A DNA stretch of 64,000 nucleotides from Candidatus Aminicenantota bacterium (GCA_017999365.1 JAGNLW010000001.1:690239-754238); one strand, 5' to 3'; positions 1 through 8,341 are shown, counted from the stretch's first letter. The notes: a model not told the origin generated them from the sequence alone. Program-made: numbers and translations.

Positions 1-2631
1 GCCGTCGGCCTCGCCGCCCTCTCGGCCGCCCTCCCCGTTCCGCTGGCCGCCGCTGAGCCGGCCGGGCCGTCCGCCCCGACCGCCCTGCGCTGCGAGTACC
101 TGGACAATCCTGTCGGCATCGACGTCGCCAAACCCCGTCTGTTCTGGGTCTTCGGCCACGCCGAGAGAGGACAGGCCCAGTCGGCCTACCAGGTCATCGT
201 TTCGACCGACCCCAAAGCGGCCGCCGGCGACGTCTGGGACAGCGGCAAGGTCGCCTCGCCCCGCTCCACGCAAGTCGTCTTCGCCGGCAACCCCCTCGCG
301 AGCGGCAAGTCTTATTATTGGAAGGTCCGCACCTGGGACCGAGGCGGGGCCGAGGGCCCCTGGAGCGCCGTGGCCCGATTCGACACCGGCCTCTTCGAGC
401 GGTCGGCCTGGAAGGGCGTCTGGATCGGCGCCAAGAACCAGCTCCGCAAGGAGTTCTCGCTCAAGGGCCGCGTCAAGCGGGCCCGGGCCTACATCGCCGG
501 ACTCGGCTACTACGAGTTGCGCGTCAACGGCCGCAAGGCCGGCGGCCGCGTCCTCGACCCGGCCTGGACGACCTACGACAAGCGCGTCCTCTATGCCGCG
601 TACGACGTCACGATGGCCCTCCGCGACGGCGCCAACGCCGTGGCCGTGACGCTCGGCCAGGGCTGGTACAAGTCGCGGGCCCTCCTCCTGCAGATGGATA
701 TCGAGATGGAGGACGGCACGGCCGCGAGCGTCGTCAGCGACACGACCTGGAAGGCCGCCGACGGCCCCATCTTCGCGGACAGCGTTTACGATGGCGAGTC
801 TTACGACGCCCGCCGCGAGACCCCCGGCTGGGACCGTCCGGGCTTCGACGACAGGGACTGGCCCGCGGCCGAGGCCGTCAAGGGCCCGGCCGGGGTCCTC
901 TCGGCCCAGATGATGCCGCCGATCGAGGTCGTCGACACCGTCGTGCCGCTCGGCATGACCAGCCCGCTCCCGGGCGCGTACGTTTTCGACATGGGACAGA
1001 ACTTCAGCGGCTGGGCCCGCCTGCGCGTCCGCGGCCCGCGCGGCACGGACGTCCGCCTGCGCTTCGCCGAGCTCCTTTATAAGGACGGCACCCTCAACCA
1101 GGAGAACCTGCGCTCGGCCCAGGCCGAGGACCACTACATCCTCAAGGGCGAGGGCGAGGAGGTCTGGGAGCCGCGCTTCACCTACCACGGCTTCCGCTAC
1201 GTCGAGGTCACCGGTTTCCCCGGCACGCCGACGCTCGAGGCCGTCCGCGGCCGCGTCGTCCACTCCGCGGTCAAGCCCGTCGGCAGCTTCGCCGCCTCGA
1301 ACGACGTCCTCAACGGCATCCAGCGCCTCGTGACTTGGGGCCAGAAGACCAACCTCCACAGCATCCCGACCGACTGCAGCCAGCGCGACGAGCGCATGGG
1401 CTGGATGGGCGACGCCCAGGGTACGGCCGAGGAAGCCATCATGAACTTCGACATGGCCGCCTTCTACACCAACTTCGTCCGCGACATCCGCGACGTCCAG
1501 GACGACAAGGGCCGCATTACCGACACCGTACCCCACATTTGGGGCTCGCGGCCGGCCGACCCGGCCTGGGGGACGGCCTATCCGCTGCTGTGCTGGTACA
1601 TGTGCCAGTATTACGGCGACACGCGCGTGATCGAGGAGAACTACGACGGGCTCAGGAAGTACGTCGAGTTCCTGAGGTCGACGGCCGAGAACGGCGTCCT
1701 CAAGTGGTTCAACTACGGCGACTGGGTGGCCATCGAGAAGTGCCCGGGGGCGCTGACCTCGACCTTCTATTACTATTATGATGCCCGGATCCTGGCCGAC
1801 ATGGCCCGCGTCCTGGGCAAGACCGCCGACGCCGCCCTCTACGACAAGCTGGCCGCCGACATCCGCGTCGCCTTCAACCGGGAGTTCTACGATCCGAAGT
1901 CGGGCAATTACGGCGACGGCAGCCAAGGGGCCAACACCTTCGCGCTCTTCCTCGACCTCCCCACGGAAAAGCAGGGCGGGGCCTGGGGACGGCTGTTCGA
2001 CGACATCGTCTACAAGCACGACTCGCACCTGACGACGGGCATCTTCGGCACGAAGTACGTCATGGAGCTGCTGACCCGGACGGGGAACTCCGACCTGGCC
2101 TACGACATCGCCGTCAGGACGGATTTCCCGAGTTGGGGTTACATGATCGCGAACGGCGCGACGACGCTCTGGGAGCTTTGGAACAAGCGCGAGGGCCCGT
2201 CCATGAATTCCCACAACCACCCCATGTTCGGGAGCGTCGGGTCCTGGTTCTACAAGGCCCTGGCCGGCATCAACCTGGCCCCGGGCTCGACCGGCTTCGA
2301 GAAGGTCCTCATCGAACCGCGGATGGTCCGCGACCTGACCCACGCCTCGGGCTCGACCGTGACCGTGCGCGGCGAGGTCGCCTGCGCCTGGTCCCGGACG
2401 GAGCGGACCGTGCGCGTCGAGGTCACCGTGCCGGCCGGGTCGGAGGCCGAGATCGTCATCCCCAAGCTCGGCCTCCGCGACGTCAAGCTGACCGAGGGCG
2501 GCCTGACGGTCTGGATGGGCGGCCAGTACCGCGCCGGCGCGCCCGGCCTCCGGGAGGCCGTCGACAAGGACGGCACCCTGCGCGTCAAGACCGGCGGCGG
2601 CCGATACGTCTTTTTACTGGAAGGCCATTGA
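1..2631 (+). CDS. Alpha-L-rhamnosidase, GH78 family (5' end outside window)
   Basis: Reading frame 1 is open from the first base to the TGA at 2629-2631, so only the start codon and first residues are missing. The visible N-terminus is a hydrophobic Ala/Leu stretch ending near LPVPLAAAEP, which fits a secretion signal. A beta-sandwich region with LRCEYLDNPVGIDVAKPRLFW follows, the usual N-terminal module of bacterial rhamnosidases. The catalytic (alpha/alpha)6 barrel carries SQRDERMGWMGDAQ, a hallmark of GH78, and the C-terminus has the GSVGSWFYKALAGI and GST-FEKVLIEPR pattern of this family. Enzymes of this family release terminal L-rhamnose from plant or microbial glycans. The first methionine codon is only at 370, well inside the domain, so it is not the real start. 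A palindromic repeat follows 4 nt after the stop. Confidence 0.88.
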   Translation, partial: AVGLAALSAALPVPLAAAEPAGPSAPTALRCEYLDNPVGIDVAKPRLFWVFGHAERGQAQSAYQVIVSTDPKAAAGDVWDSGKVASPRSTQVVFAGNPLASGKSYYWKVRTWDRGGAEGPWSAVARFDTGLFERSAWKGVWIGAKNQLRKEFSLKGRVKRARAYIAGLGYYELRVNGRKAGGRVLDPAWTTYDKRVLYAAYDVTMALRDGANAVAVTLGQGWYKSRALLLQMDIEMEDGTAASVVSDTTWKAADGPIFADSVYDGESYDARRETPGWDRPGFDDRDWPAAEAVKGPAGVLSAQMMPPIEVVDTVVPLGMTSPLPGAYVFDMGQNFSGWARLRVRGPRGTDVRLRFAELLYKDGTLNQENLRSAQAEDHYILKGEGEEVWEPRFTYHGFRYVEVTGFPGTPTLEAVRGRVVHSAVKPVGSFAASNDVLNGIQRLVTWGQKTNLHSIPTDCSQRDERMGWMGDAQGTAEEAIMNFDMAAFYTNFVRDIRDVQDDKGRITDTVPHIWGSRPADPAWGTAYPLLCWYMCQYYGDTRVIEENYDGLRKYVEFLRSTAENGVLKWFNYGDWVAIEKCPGALTSTFYYYYDARILADMARVLGKTADAALYDKLAADIRVAFNREFYDPKSGNYGDGSQGANTFALFLDLPTEKQGGAWGRLFDDIVYKHDSHLTTGIFGTKYVMELLTRTGNSDLAYDIAVRTDFPSWGYMIANGATTLWELWNKREGPSMNSHNHPMFGSVGSWFYKALAGINLAPGSTGFEKVLIEPRMVRDLTHASGSTVTVRGEVACAWSRTERTVRVEVTVPAGSEAEIVIPKLGLRDVKLTEGGLTVWMGGQYRAGAPGLREAVDKDGTLRVKTGGGRYVFLLEGH

Positions 2632-2635
2632 AAAC

Positions 2636-2689
2636 GGGGACATGATACCTATTTCCTATTAATAAATGGGAAATTGGTATCATGTCCCC
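2636..2689. repeat. Long palindrome, second REP-like family, copy 1
   Basis: The arms GGGGACATGATACC (2636-2649) and GGTATCATGTCCCC (2676-2689) are perfect 14-bp inverted repeats. The AT-rich interior continues to pair (ATTTCC at 2651-2656 with GGAAAT at 2669-2674). A second copy lies at 32146-32206. It sits directly behind the rhamnosidase stop and could also act as a transcription terminator or mRNA 3' stabiliser. The outer ends match those of the 29-bp RAYT-associated palindromes. Confidence 0.8.
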
Positions 2690-2720
2690 CATTTTATACC
2701 CATTTTATAGGGAGGAAAAG

Positions 2721-3233
2721 ATGAACTTCCAAGCGCTCATACGGGCCCGTTACAGCGTCCGCGCCTATAAACCCGATCCCGTCGACGAGGACAAGCTGGC
2801 CCGCATCCTGGAGGCCGCCCGCATGGCCCCGACGGCGGCCAACCGCCAGCCGTTCCGGGTCGTCGTCATCCCGACCAAGGGCCGCGAGGAGGAGCTGGGG
2901 CGCATCTACCCCCGCAAGTGGTTCGTCCAGGCCCCGCTCCTGCTGGCCGTCTGCGCCGTGCCGTCGGAGGGCTGGGTCCGCAAGTATGACGGCTGGAACG
3001 CCGCCGAAGTCGACGCCTCGATCGTCATGACCCACATCCTGCTGGCCGCGGCCGAGGAGGGCTTGGGCACGTGTTGGGTCGGGGCCTTCGATCCCGTCGC
3101 GGCCCGCGACGTCCTCGGCCTGCCGGCCGACGTCATCCCCGCGGCCTTCACGCCGCTCGGCTGCGCCGACGACGCCGAGCCGCCCAAGAAGCGCCGCCTG
3201 CTCTCGGAGCTCGTCCGCCGCGACCGCTGGTAG
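2721..3233 (+). CDS. Nitroreductase family protein
   Basis: A 170-residue protein of the FMN-dependent nitroreductase fold. The N-terminus has the RYSVRAYKPDPVDEDKLARI segment and AARMAPTAANRQPFR, both typical of the family's FMN-phosphate and ring-binding region. The C-terminal part has LGTCWVGAFDP and the GL-PA-VIPAAFTPLG stretch. Such enzymes transfer hydride from NAD(P)H to flavin and then to nitro, quinone or other substrates; the physiological substrate cannot be read from sequence. The start is the ATG at 2721 because GGGAGG lies 5-10 nt upstream. An in-frame ATG at 2682 lies inside the preceding palindrome and would add an unrelated tail. It is followed by a convergent toxin-antitoxin pair. 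Confidence 0.85.
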   Translation: MNFQALIRARYSVRAYKPDPVDEDKLARILEAARMAPTAANRQPFRVVVIPTKGREEELGRIYPRKWFVQAPLLLAVCAVPSEGWVRKYDGWNAAEVDASIVMTHILLAAAEEGLGTCWVGAFDPVAARDVLGLPADVIPAAFTPLGCADDAEPPKKRRLLSELVRRDRW

Positions 3234-3260
3234 AGCGGGGCTCCGGGCGAGGCTGGCTTT

Positions 3261-3674
3261 CTACGGTCGGACGGGCCCTTTGACGCGTTCCCAGAACGTC
3301 CGGGGCGCGACGATGTCCGTCCTCCCCCCGGCCCGGCCGAGGGCCAGGAGCTCGCGGTCGCCGGTGACGAAGAGGTCCGCACCCCCTTCGAGCGCGGCCG
3401 CGACCAGGATCCTGTCCGCCGGGTCTGGAATGGGCAGGCCGGCCTCACCCGAAGGCTCGACGACGACAGCGATCTCCCTGAGCAGGCTAACAGCCTCGGC
3501 GGCGATATCGTCCGGGGCGCGGAGCTTTTCCCGGAGGGCCCGGTCGACCTCCCGGAAGAGGTCTGCCGAGGCCACCAGGACGTGTCGGGTCAGGACGTCC
3601 CGCAGGACGTCCGCGCAAAGACCGCGCGTGGCGAAGGCCGAGACGACGACGTTGGCGTCGAGGAAGACCCTCAT
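3261..3674 (-). CDS. PIN-domain toxin (putative ribonuclease)
   Basis: A 137-residue PIN-fold protein. MRVFLDANVVVSAF provides the first acidic metal ligand (Asp6). PDPADRILVAAALEGGADLFVTGD carries the second acidic cluster and the characteristic LVTGD-type strand. PIN toxins are Mg-dependent RNases that cut tRNA, rRNA or mRNA. It overlaps the upstream antitoxin gene by four bases (ATGA, 3671-3674), the normal arrangement of translationally coupled type II modules. The target RNA is unknown. Confidence 0.8.
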   Translation of the reverse strand: MRVFLDANVVVSAFATRGLCADVLRDVLTRHVLVASADLFREVDRALREKLRAPDDIAAEAVSLLREIAVVVEPSGEAGLPIPDPADRILVAAALEGGADLFVTGDRELLALGRAGGRTDIVAPRTFWERVKGPVRP

Positions 3675-3892
3675 GGGAGCTTGGCGAAGACGTCCTCGTC
3701 CGTGAGGTAACCGCGGGCCTCGGCGAAGGGCATGATCCGGCGCCTGAGGTCCTCGAAGCGCTCGAGCCGGACCTGGCGGCGGAGGGCCTCGCGGACGATC
3801 TCGCTGCGGTTCTTGCCGGTCCGCCGGGCGGCCCCGTCCAGGAGCTCCGCGAGCTCCTCGTCGAGCCGGATGGTGACGATCCCCTTTTTCAT
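3671..3892 (-). CDS. Ribbon-helix-helix antitoxin
   Basis: A 73-residue protein whose first half, MKKGIVTIRLDEELAELL followed by RRTGKNRSEIVREALRR, is a ribbon-helix-helix DNA-binding domain. The C-terminal tail (MPFAEARGYLTDEDVFAKLP) would wrap the PIN toxin. The start is set at 3892, 6 nt after a good -10 box. An ATG at 3901 lies inside that -10 region, so it cannot be on the transcript. No Shine-Dalgarno sits at a usual distance, so a leaderless mRNA is likely. RHH antitoxins normally bind their own promoter, and a repeated 9-mer covers this one. Confidence 0.8.
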   Translation of the reverse strand: MKKGIVTIRLDEELAELLDGAARRTGKNRSEIVREALRRQVRLERFEDLRRRIMPFAEARGYLTDEDVFAKLP

Positions 3893-3910
3893 GTCATACA
3901 TTGTAATACA
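3892..3910 (-). promoter_or_regulatory. Probable autoregulatory operator over the TA promoter
   Basis: Two near-identical 9-mers, TGTATTACA and TGTATGACA, lie one base apart on the minus strand and together form an imperfect dyad. They cover the -10 box and the start codon. Tandem short half-sites are what a dimeric RHH repressor would occupy. The link to this antitoxin is inferred from position. Confidence 0.5.
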
Positions 3911-3928
3911 TCACTTCTCCCCTGTCAA
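3900..3928 (-). promoter_or_regulatory. Sigma70-type promoter of the toxin-antitoxin operon
   Basis: Read on the minus strand: -35 TTGACA (3923-3928), a 17-bp spacer, and -10 TACAAT (3900-3905). Six bases separate the -10 from the antitoxin ATG at 3892 after the intervening GTATGAC, so transcription should start at or next to the start codon. Confidence 0.7.
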
Positions 3929-4033
3929 GTTCGGTCGATCGGATCCCCGGGGCCTCACGGTCGTTCCTCTGGACTCGTCTTTCCCCTGGACGGCGGCCGT
4001 CCGAAAAAATTCTCAAAAAACTGCCGAAAACGC

Positions 4034-4064
4034 TTGACTCTGACGTTACGTCAGGGTGGACAAT
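4034..4064 (+). promoter_or_regulatory. MerR-type promoter with 19-bp spacer and central dyad
   Basis: The -35 TTGACT (4034-4039) and -10 GACAAT (4059-4064) are separated by 19 bp, the over-long spacer typical of promoters twisted open by MerR regulators. The spacer holds a perfect palindrome with 7-bp arms, CTGACGT-T-ACGTCAG (4040-4054). The adjacent MerR gene is the obvious regulator, so autoregulation is likely. Confidence 0.75.
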
Positions 4065-4082
4065 GGGGCCGTGGACAAGGCC

Positions 4083-4838
4083 ATGAAGACCGACGGTTAC
4101 CTCGTCAGGGAGTTCGCCCGGCTGACTCGGGTGACGGTGAGGACGCTCCACTACTACGATCAAATCGGGCTCCTCGCGCCGAGCTTCGAGCGGGCCAACG
4201 GCTACCGGGTATACACGGACGCCGACCTGCTCAAGCTCCAGCAGATCGTCACCCTGAAGTTCATGGGCTTCTCCCTCGAGGAGATCAAGCGCCTGCTCGA
4301 GAGCAAGGGCTACGAAGCCGTCAAGGCCCTCAAGGTCCAATCGGCCGCCGTCAAGGACGAGATTGCCCGGCTCCGCGAGGCCTCGCGGGCCATCGATCAT
4401 GTCCTGGCCCGGCTCGAGAAGGACGGCCGCGTCCCGCGACAGAAACTCATCAAGATCATGGAGGTCATCCAAATGGGCGAAGACGTCAAGAAAGGCTGGC
4501 AGAACAAGTTCTTCTCCGAGAAGGACATGGCCGAGTTCGCCGAGATCGGCAAGAAGTACACCCCGGAGGACATGGTCGCCTACCAGAACCGCTGGGCAGC
4601 CCTCATCGCCGAGGTCAAGGCCAAGATCGAGCTCGATCCCGCGAGCCCCGAGGCCCAGGACTTGGGCCGGCGCTGGTCGGCCCTGCTCAACGAGGCCTAC
4701 GGCGGCCATCCCGAGCTCAAGTCGAAGATCGCCAAGGCCTACCAGTCCGGAGCGGTCCCGCAGGAGTACAACATGATCGCCCCGGAGGTCTGGGACTTCA
4801 TCAAGAAGGTCCAGGCCGCCGGCGGCGCCAAGTGCTGA
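4083..4838 (+). CDS. MerR-family regulator with TipAS-like effector domain
   Basis: A 251-residue protein. Residues 1-70 are a winged-helix MerR domain (YLVREFARLTRVTVRTLHYY, then DQIGLLAPS and NGYRVYT). A coiled dimerisation helix follows. The C-terminal ~120 residues, with WQNKFFSEKDMAEFAEIGKK and the ANEAYGGHPEL-like stretch, resemble the TipAS ligand-binding domain that traps thiopeptide-type drugs in Streptomyces TipA. The ATG at 4083 gives a normal N-terminus. A GTG at 4071 lies 6 nt after the -10 and could be a leaderless start. An upstream GTG at 4056 is inside the promoter and is excluded. The protein should activate its own promoter when ligand is bound; the ligand here is unknown. 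Confidence 0.85.
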   Translation: MKTDGYLVREFARLTRVTVRTLHYYDQIGLLAPSFERANGYRVYTDADLLKLQQIVTLKFMGFSLEEIKRLLESKGYEAVKALKVQSAAVKDEIARLREASRAIDHVLARLEKDGRVPRQKLIKIMEVIQMGEDVKKGWQNKFFSEKDMAEFAEIGKKYTPEDMVAYQNRWAALIAEVKAKIELDPASPEAQDLGRRWSALLNEAYGGHPELKSKIAKAYQSGAVPQEYNMIAPEVWDFIKKVQAAGGAKC

Positions 4839-4849
4839 CGCCTTGAGGA

Positions 4850-4890
4850 CGGCGGGCCGGTCCCCGCGGGCCGCCCGCCGCCCTTATTTA
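4850..4890 (+). terminator. Probable intrinsic terminator after the MerR gene
   Basis: An 8-bp GC stem (CGGCGGGC at 4850-4857 with GCCCGCCG at 4873-4880) is followed by CCCTTATTTACTT. The T-tract is interrupted, so termination strength is uncertain. Confidence 0.5.
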
Positions 4891-4915
4891 CTTATTTCCC
4901 GTCGCGGCCTATCAT
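4887..4915 (+). promoter_or_regulatory. Promoter of the serine hydrolase gene
   Basis: TTTACT (4887-4892), a 17-bp spacer and TATCAT (4910-4915) lie about 70 bp upstream of the start at 4986. Both hexamers deviate from consensus. Confidence 0.45.
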
Positions 4916-4985
4916 TATTCCAAGGGAAGGCAGGGGGGACGAGCGTTCCCCTTTTCCAAGCGTCGGCGAAGTCGAGGGAGGCCGC

Positions 4986-6101
4986 ATGAACATATCATCC
5001 GCCCGGATCGTCCTCGTCGGCATGGCCCTGTTCCTGGTGTTCGCTCCGGCGGGCGCCCGAGCCCAGGTCCCCGCTCCCTCCGCGGCCGGCGCCTGGGACT
5101 GGCCCGTCTCGACGCCCGAGAAGGAGGGTTTCGACGCCGCGGCGCTGGCCGGCCTGGTCGCGGACATCCGGCAGGACAAGCTGCTGCCCCGGCTCCATTA
5201 TCTGGTCGTCGTCCGCCACGGCCGCCTCGTCCTCGAGGAGAATTTCCACGGCTGGGGACCGGGCAAACCTCACATGCTGCAGTCGGTCTCGAAGAGCTTC
5301 ACCTCGGCCCTGGTCGGCATCGCCATCTCCCGAGGGGAATTCAAGGGAGTCGACGAGAAGGTCCTCGACTTCTTCCCCGACATGAAGGACATCGCCAACC
5401 TCGACGAGCGCAAGAAGGCCATGCGCCTCGAGGACATCCTGACCATGCGGACGGGCACCGACTATAACGAGAACGGCAAAGATTCTCCCCACGAGCGCCT
5501 CAACCGCCTTTTCAAGGGCTGGGACAAGTTCTATCTCGACCGGCCCATGGTCCAGGCGCCGGGAACGGGATTCCAGTACGACAGCGGCGGCGTCATCCTC
5601 ATCTCGGCCATGCTCAAGCAACGGACGGGCCGGCATGCCCGGGAGTACGCGGCCGAACACCTCTTCAAGCCCCTCGGCATAGAGAAGTTCTATTGGGGCT
5701 CGAACCTCGAAGGGCACACCCACACGGGCGGCGCGCTCGGCCTGTCGGGCCGGGACGCCGCCAAGCTCGGCCAGCTCTATCTGGACAAGGGACGATGGGG
5801 GGACGTCCAGGTCGTGCCCGAGAGCTGGGTCAGGGAATCGTTCCAGATGCGCGTCGACCTCACCCAGCCCGGGCAGCCGCCGTCGGGCTACGGCTACCTG
5901 TGGTGGATCTGGGCCCCCGATCCGCGCGGGAAGGCCGGGGAATACATCTACGCGGCCCGGGGACGCTTCGGGCAGTACGTCATCGTCGTCCCGGAGCACG
6001 ACATGGTCGTCGTCTTCCTCGGCGACGAGAAGGACCGGCCCGCCATAGGCAAGCCCATCGAGGTCTTCTACGACCGGGTCCTGACGTCGCTCCGCCGCTG
6101 A
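4986..6101 (+). CDS. Secreted serine hydrolase, beta-lactamase/PBP class C fold
   Basis: A 371-residue protein with a signal peptide (hydrophobic LVGMALFLVFAPAGARAQ). The catalytic SxxK is SVSK at residues 100-103 inside MLQSVSKSFTSALVGIA. The second motif, normally YxN, is YDS at about 198-200. HTGG near residue 247 stands for the usual KTG/HxG third motif. These are features of the beta-lactamase-related esterase/peptidase group (PF00144), not of dedicated antibiotic-hydrolysing class C enzymes. Likely roles are esterase, D-amino peptidase or peptidoglycan-related hydrolysis in the periplasm. A GGAGG lies 5-10 nt before the ATG. It appears monocistronic. Confidence 0.82.
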   Translation: MNISSARIVLVGMALFLVFAPAGARAQVPAPSAAGAWDWPVSTPEKEGFDAAALAGLVADIRQDKLLPRLHYLVVVRHGRLVLEENFHGWGPGKPHMLQSVSKSFTSALVGIAISRGEFKGVDEKVLDFFPDMKDIANLDERKKAMRLEDILTMRTGTDYNENGKDSPHERLNRLFKGWDKFYLDRPMVQAPGTGFQYDSGGVILISAMLKQRTGRHAREYAAEHLFKPLGIEKFYWGSNLEGHTHTGGALGLSGRDAAKLGQLYLDKGRWGDVQVVPESWVRESFQMRVDLTQPGQPPSGYGYLWWIWAPDPRGKAGEYIYAARGRFGQYVIVVPEHDMVVVFLGDEKDRPAIGKPIEVFYDRVLTSLRR

Positions 6102-6164
6102 GGGGGATGCGATCGCCTTCGAACGCCGTTAGGGTCCCCGGCGGGGACCGAAAAACCCCCGCTG

Positions 6165-6173
6165 TGGTAAAAT
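6165..6173 (+). promoter_or_regulatory. Extended -10 promoter element
   Basis: TGG directly followed by TAAAAT (6168-6173) lies 28 nt upstream of the ATG at 6202. No clear -35 is visible. The same TGN-TAxAAT pattern recurs before several other genes in the window. Confidence 0.45.
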
Positions 6174-6201
6174 CGTATAAGCATCCGATAGGAGGTCTAT
6201 C

Positions 6202-7086
6202 ATGAAACAGAGAACCCATCTGGCGGCGACCGCCGCCGCGATCCTCGTCCTGGCCGCCGGGACCGTCCTGGCCGTGCCGGCCGCTCCCAAGTCCCCGGCC
6301 GCCGCCCCGGCGTCCGTCGTCCTCGAGTACAAGATGCCCGCGGGCCGCGTCCTGACCTACCAGGACAAGTCCGAGGGCTCCGAGGTCACCGAGGTCATGG
6401 GCCAGTCCATGGACACCCAGACGGCCAACACCAGCACCGTGACCTTCAAGGCCAAGGGCCTCAAGGACAAGAACTTCCTCGTGGCCGTCACCATCGACGA
6501 CATGACCGCGACCGTGGCCAGCAGCGCCCAGGGCGACATGTCGCCCGACATGAGCTCGGTCAAGGGCAAGTCCTTCGACATGGTCTTCTCCCCGCTGGGC
6601 GCGGAGATCGACGTCGCCGGCGCCGAGGCCATCACCTACGAGTTCGTCACCGGGACGCGCAGCGTCGCCCCCGGCTTCAAGATGTTCTTCCCCGACCTGC
6701 CGGGCAAGCCCGTCAAGATCGGCGACACCTGGAACTCGAGCGACGGCGTCGACGAGAAGATGGGCGAAGTGACCCTGCGCATCGACGTCAAGTCCGTCCA
6801 CACCCTGGAGGGCTTCGAGACCGTCGACGGCATGGAGTGCGCCCGCATCTCGACCCAGGTCTCCGGCACGGTCACCGGGTCCGGCTCCCAGCAGGGCATG
6901 GACCTGAGCCTGACCGGCACGACCAAGGGCAAGAACGTCTGGTATTTCGCCGTCAAGGACGGAATCTACGTCAAGTCGGCCTCCGATACGACGACCGAGA
7001 TGTCCATCGAGGTCCCGGCCGCCGGCATGACCATCCCCTCGACCTCGACCGGCAAGACCGAGCTCAAGCTCGTCTCCAAGCAGTAG
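6202..7086 (+). CDS. Secreted protein of unknown function
   Basis: A 294-residue protein with a clear signal peptide (LAATAAAILVLAAGTVLAVPA). The mature part is rich in beta-strand-forming, Thr/Ser/Val-rich segments with no recognisable catalytic motif. The pattern LEYKMPAGRVLTYQDKSEG near the start and GDTWNSSD about the middle recalls a widespread group of secreted proteins thought to form a lipid- or ligand-binding sandwich (DUF6263-like). That assignment is tentative. AGGAGG lies 8 nt upstream of the ATG. Confidence 0.7.
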   Translation: MKQRTHLAATAAAILVLAAGTVLAVPAAPKSPAAAPASVVLEYKMPAGRVLTYQDKSEGSEVTEVMGQSMDTQTANTSTVTFKAKGLKDKNFLVAVTIDDMTATVASSAQGDMSPDMSSVKGKSFDMVFSPLGAEIDVAGAEAITYEFVTGTRSVAPGFKMFFPDLPGKPVKIGDTWNSSDGVDEKMGEVTLRIDVKSVHTLEGFETVDGMECARISTQVSGTVTGSGSQQGMDLSLTGTTKGKNVWYFAVKDGIYVKSASDTTTEMSIEVPAAGMTIPSTSTGKTELKLVSKQ

Positions 7087-7162
7087 CCGCCGGCCCCGAG
7101 ATAGGGTCCCGGGAAGGGTCTCGGGAATTCCCATGGGAGCCCCGCGGATCGGGGGAGGCGAA

Positions 7163-8341
7163 ATGAAGGTCCCAGGAGGAGCGGCCGCTTTCGCGGCCCT
7201 CCTCCTGTTCGTTTTCGGGGGCCCGCCGCCGCTCCCCGCCCAGGTGACGGTCCCTTCGCCGCAGCACGAATCGATCGTCGTCAACATCGAGGTCCCCGTT
7301 CGGGTGCTGAAGAAGGACGCCTTCGTCGACGGCCTCTCCCTGGCCGACTTCGAGGTCTACGAGGACGGCGTCCGGCAGACCCTCGAAGCCGTCTACCTGA
7401 TCCGGGACCGGCAAGTCCTTCGGGAGGAGAGGGCCTCGCCCTCCGCCCCGCCCGCCCCGAGGACCGTCCGCCATTACATCCTCTACTTCGACCTCAAGGA
7501 GTACCTGCCCAAGGTCGCGGGCGCGCTGGACCATTTCTTCACCGATGTCCTCGGCGAGGGCGACTCCCTCGTCGTGGTCACGCCGGTCAAGACCTACCGG
7601 TTCAAGTCCGAGGCCCTGGCCCGCGTGCCGCGAAAAAAGATCGCGGAGACCCTCCGGGACAAGCTCAAGGTCGACATCCAACTCGGCAACACCCGCTACC
7701 GCAGCCTGATGCGGAACTTCTACCAGCTCGAGGAGGAGGAGTTCCCGCCGGAGCAGGCCGACGTCAAGGAGACCATGCTTTTCGACATGGCCCGGGAGAT
7801 GCGGGACCTGACCGAGATCACCGAGGCCCGGGTCATGGGCTTCGCCGACGCGCTGAAATCCCTCGACGGGGACAAGCACGTTTTCCTCGTCTTCCAACGG
7901 GACGTCCTGCCGGGGCACGGCTTCTCCGACGAACGGCAGGCCGAACTTCTCAAGACGGTGGGATTCGACGTGGACCGCATCAAGCGCTATTTCGCGGACG
8001 CCTCGATCACCATCCATTCCCTGTTCATCACCAAGGCGCCGAACTTCGCCCTGAATACCCTGAGCATCGGCAGCCCGGGCGCGGCCGCCCGCATGCAGGA
8101 CCTGTCGTCCGACATCTTCGCGGCGTTCAAGGAGATGGCCGTCGCCACGGGCGGGCTCGCCGAGAGCACCTCCAATCCGGACTTCGCCCTGCGCCGGGCG
8201 ACCGAGGCTTCAGGCAACTACTATCTCCTGTATTACCGGCCTGTCGCGTACCGGGCCGACGGGGGCTTCCGCAAGGTCGAGGTCCGGGTCAAGGGCGAGG
8301 GCCTGAAGGTCGTCCACCGGCTCGGCTATATCGCGGACTGA
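7163..8341 (+). CDS. VWFA-related domain protein (paralog 1)
   Basis: A 392-residue secreted protein. The start at 7163 is preceded by GGGGGAGG at 7151-7158 and opens a signal peptide (FAALLLFVFGGPPPLPAQ). An upstream in-frame ATG at 7133 would bury that signal. The mature protein starts with VVNIEVPVRVLKKDAFVDGL followed by DFEVYEDG, the entry strand of the acidobacterial VWFA-related family. It ends with YYLLYYRP and VHRLGYIAD. The closest relative in this window is the gene at 42725, which ends with the near-identical HRQGYIAD. The function of this family is unknown; a secreted metal-dependent adhesion fold is inferred. Confidence 0.8.
   Translation: MKVPGGAAAFAALLLFVFGGPPPLPAQVTVPSPQHESIVVNIEVPVRVLKKDAFVDGLSLADFEVYEDGVRQTLEAVYLIRDRQVLREERASPSAPPAPRTVRHYILYFDLKEYLPKVAGALDHFFTDVLGEGDSLVVVTPVKTYRFKSEALARVPRKKIAETLRDKLKVDIQLGNTRYRSLMRNFYQLEEEEFPPEQADVKETMLFDMAREMRDLTEITEARVMGFADALKSLDGDKHVFLVFQRDVLPGHGFSDERQAELLKTVGFDVDRIKRYFADASITIHSLFITKAPNFALNTLSIGSPGAAARMQDLSSDIFAAFKEMAVATGGLAESTSNPDFALRRATEASGNYYLLYYRPVAYRADGGFRKVEVRVKGEGLKVVHRLGYIAD

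Noticed and set aside
2682..2720. Nitroreductase start at 2682
   Set aside because: That ATG is inside the palindrome; the ATG at 2721 has GGGAGG and a normal N-terminus.
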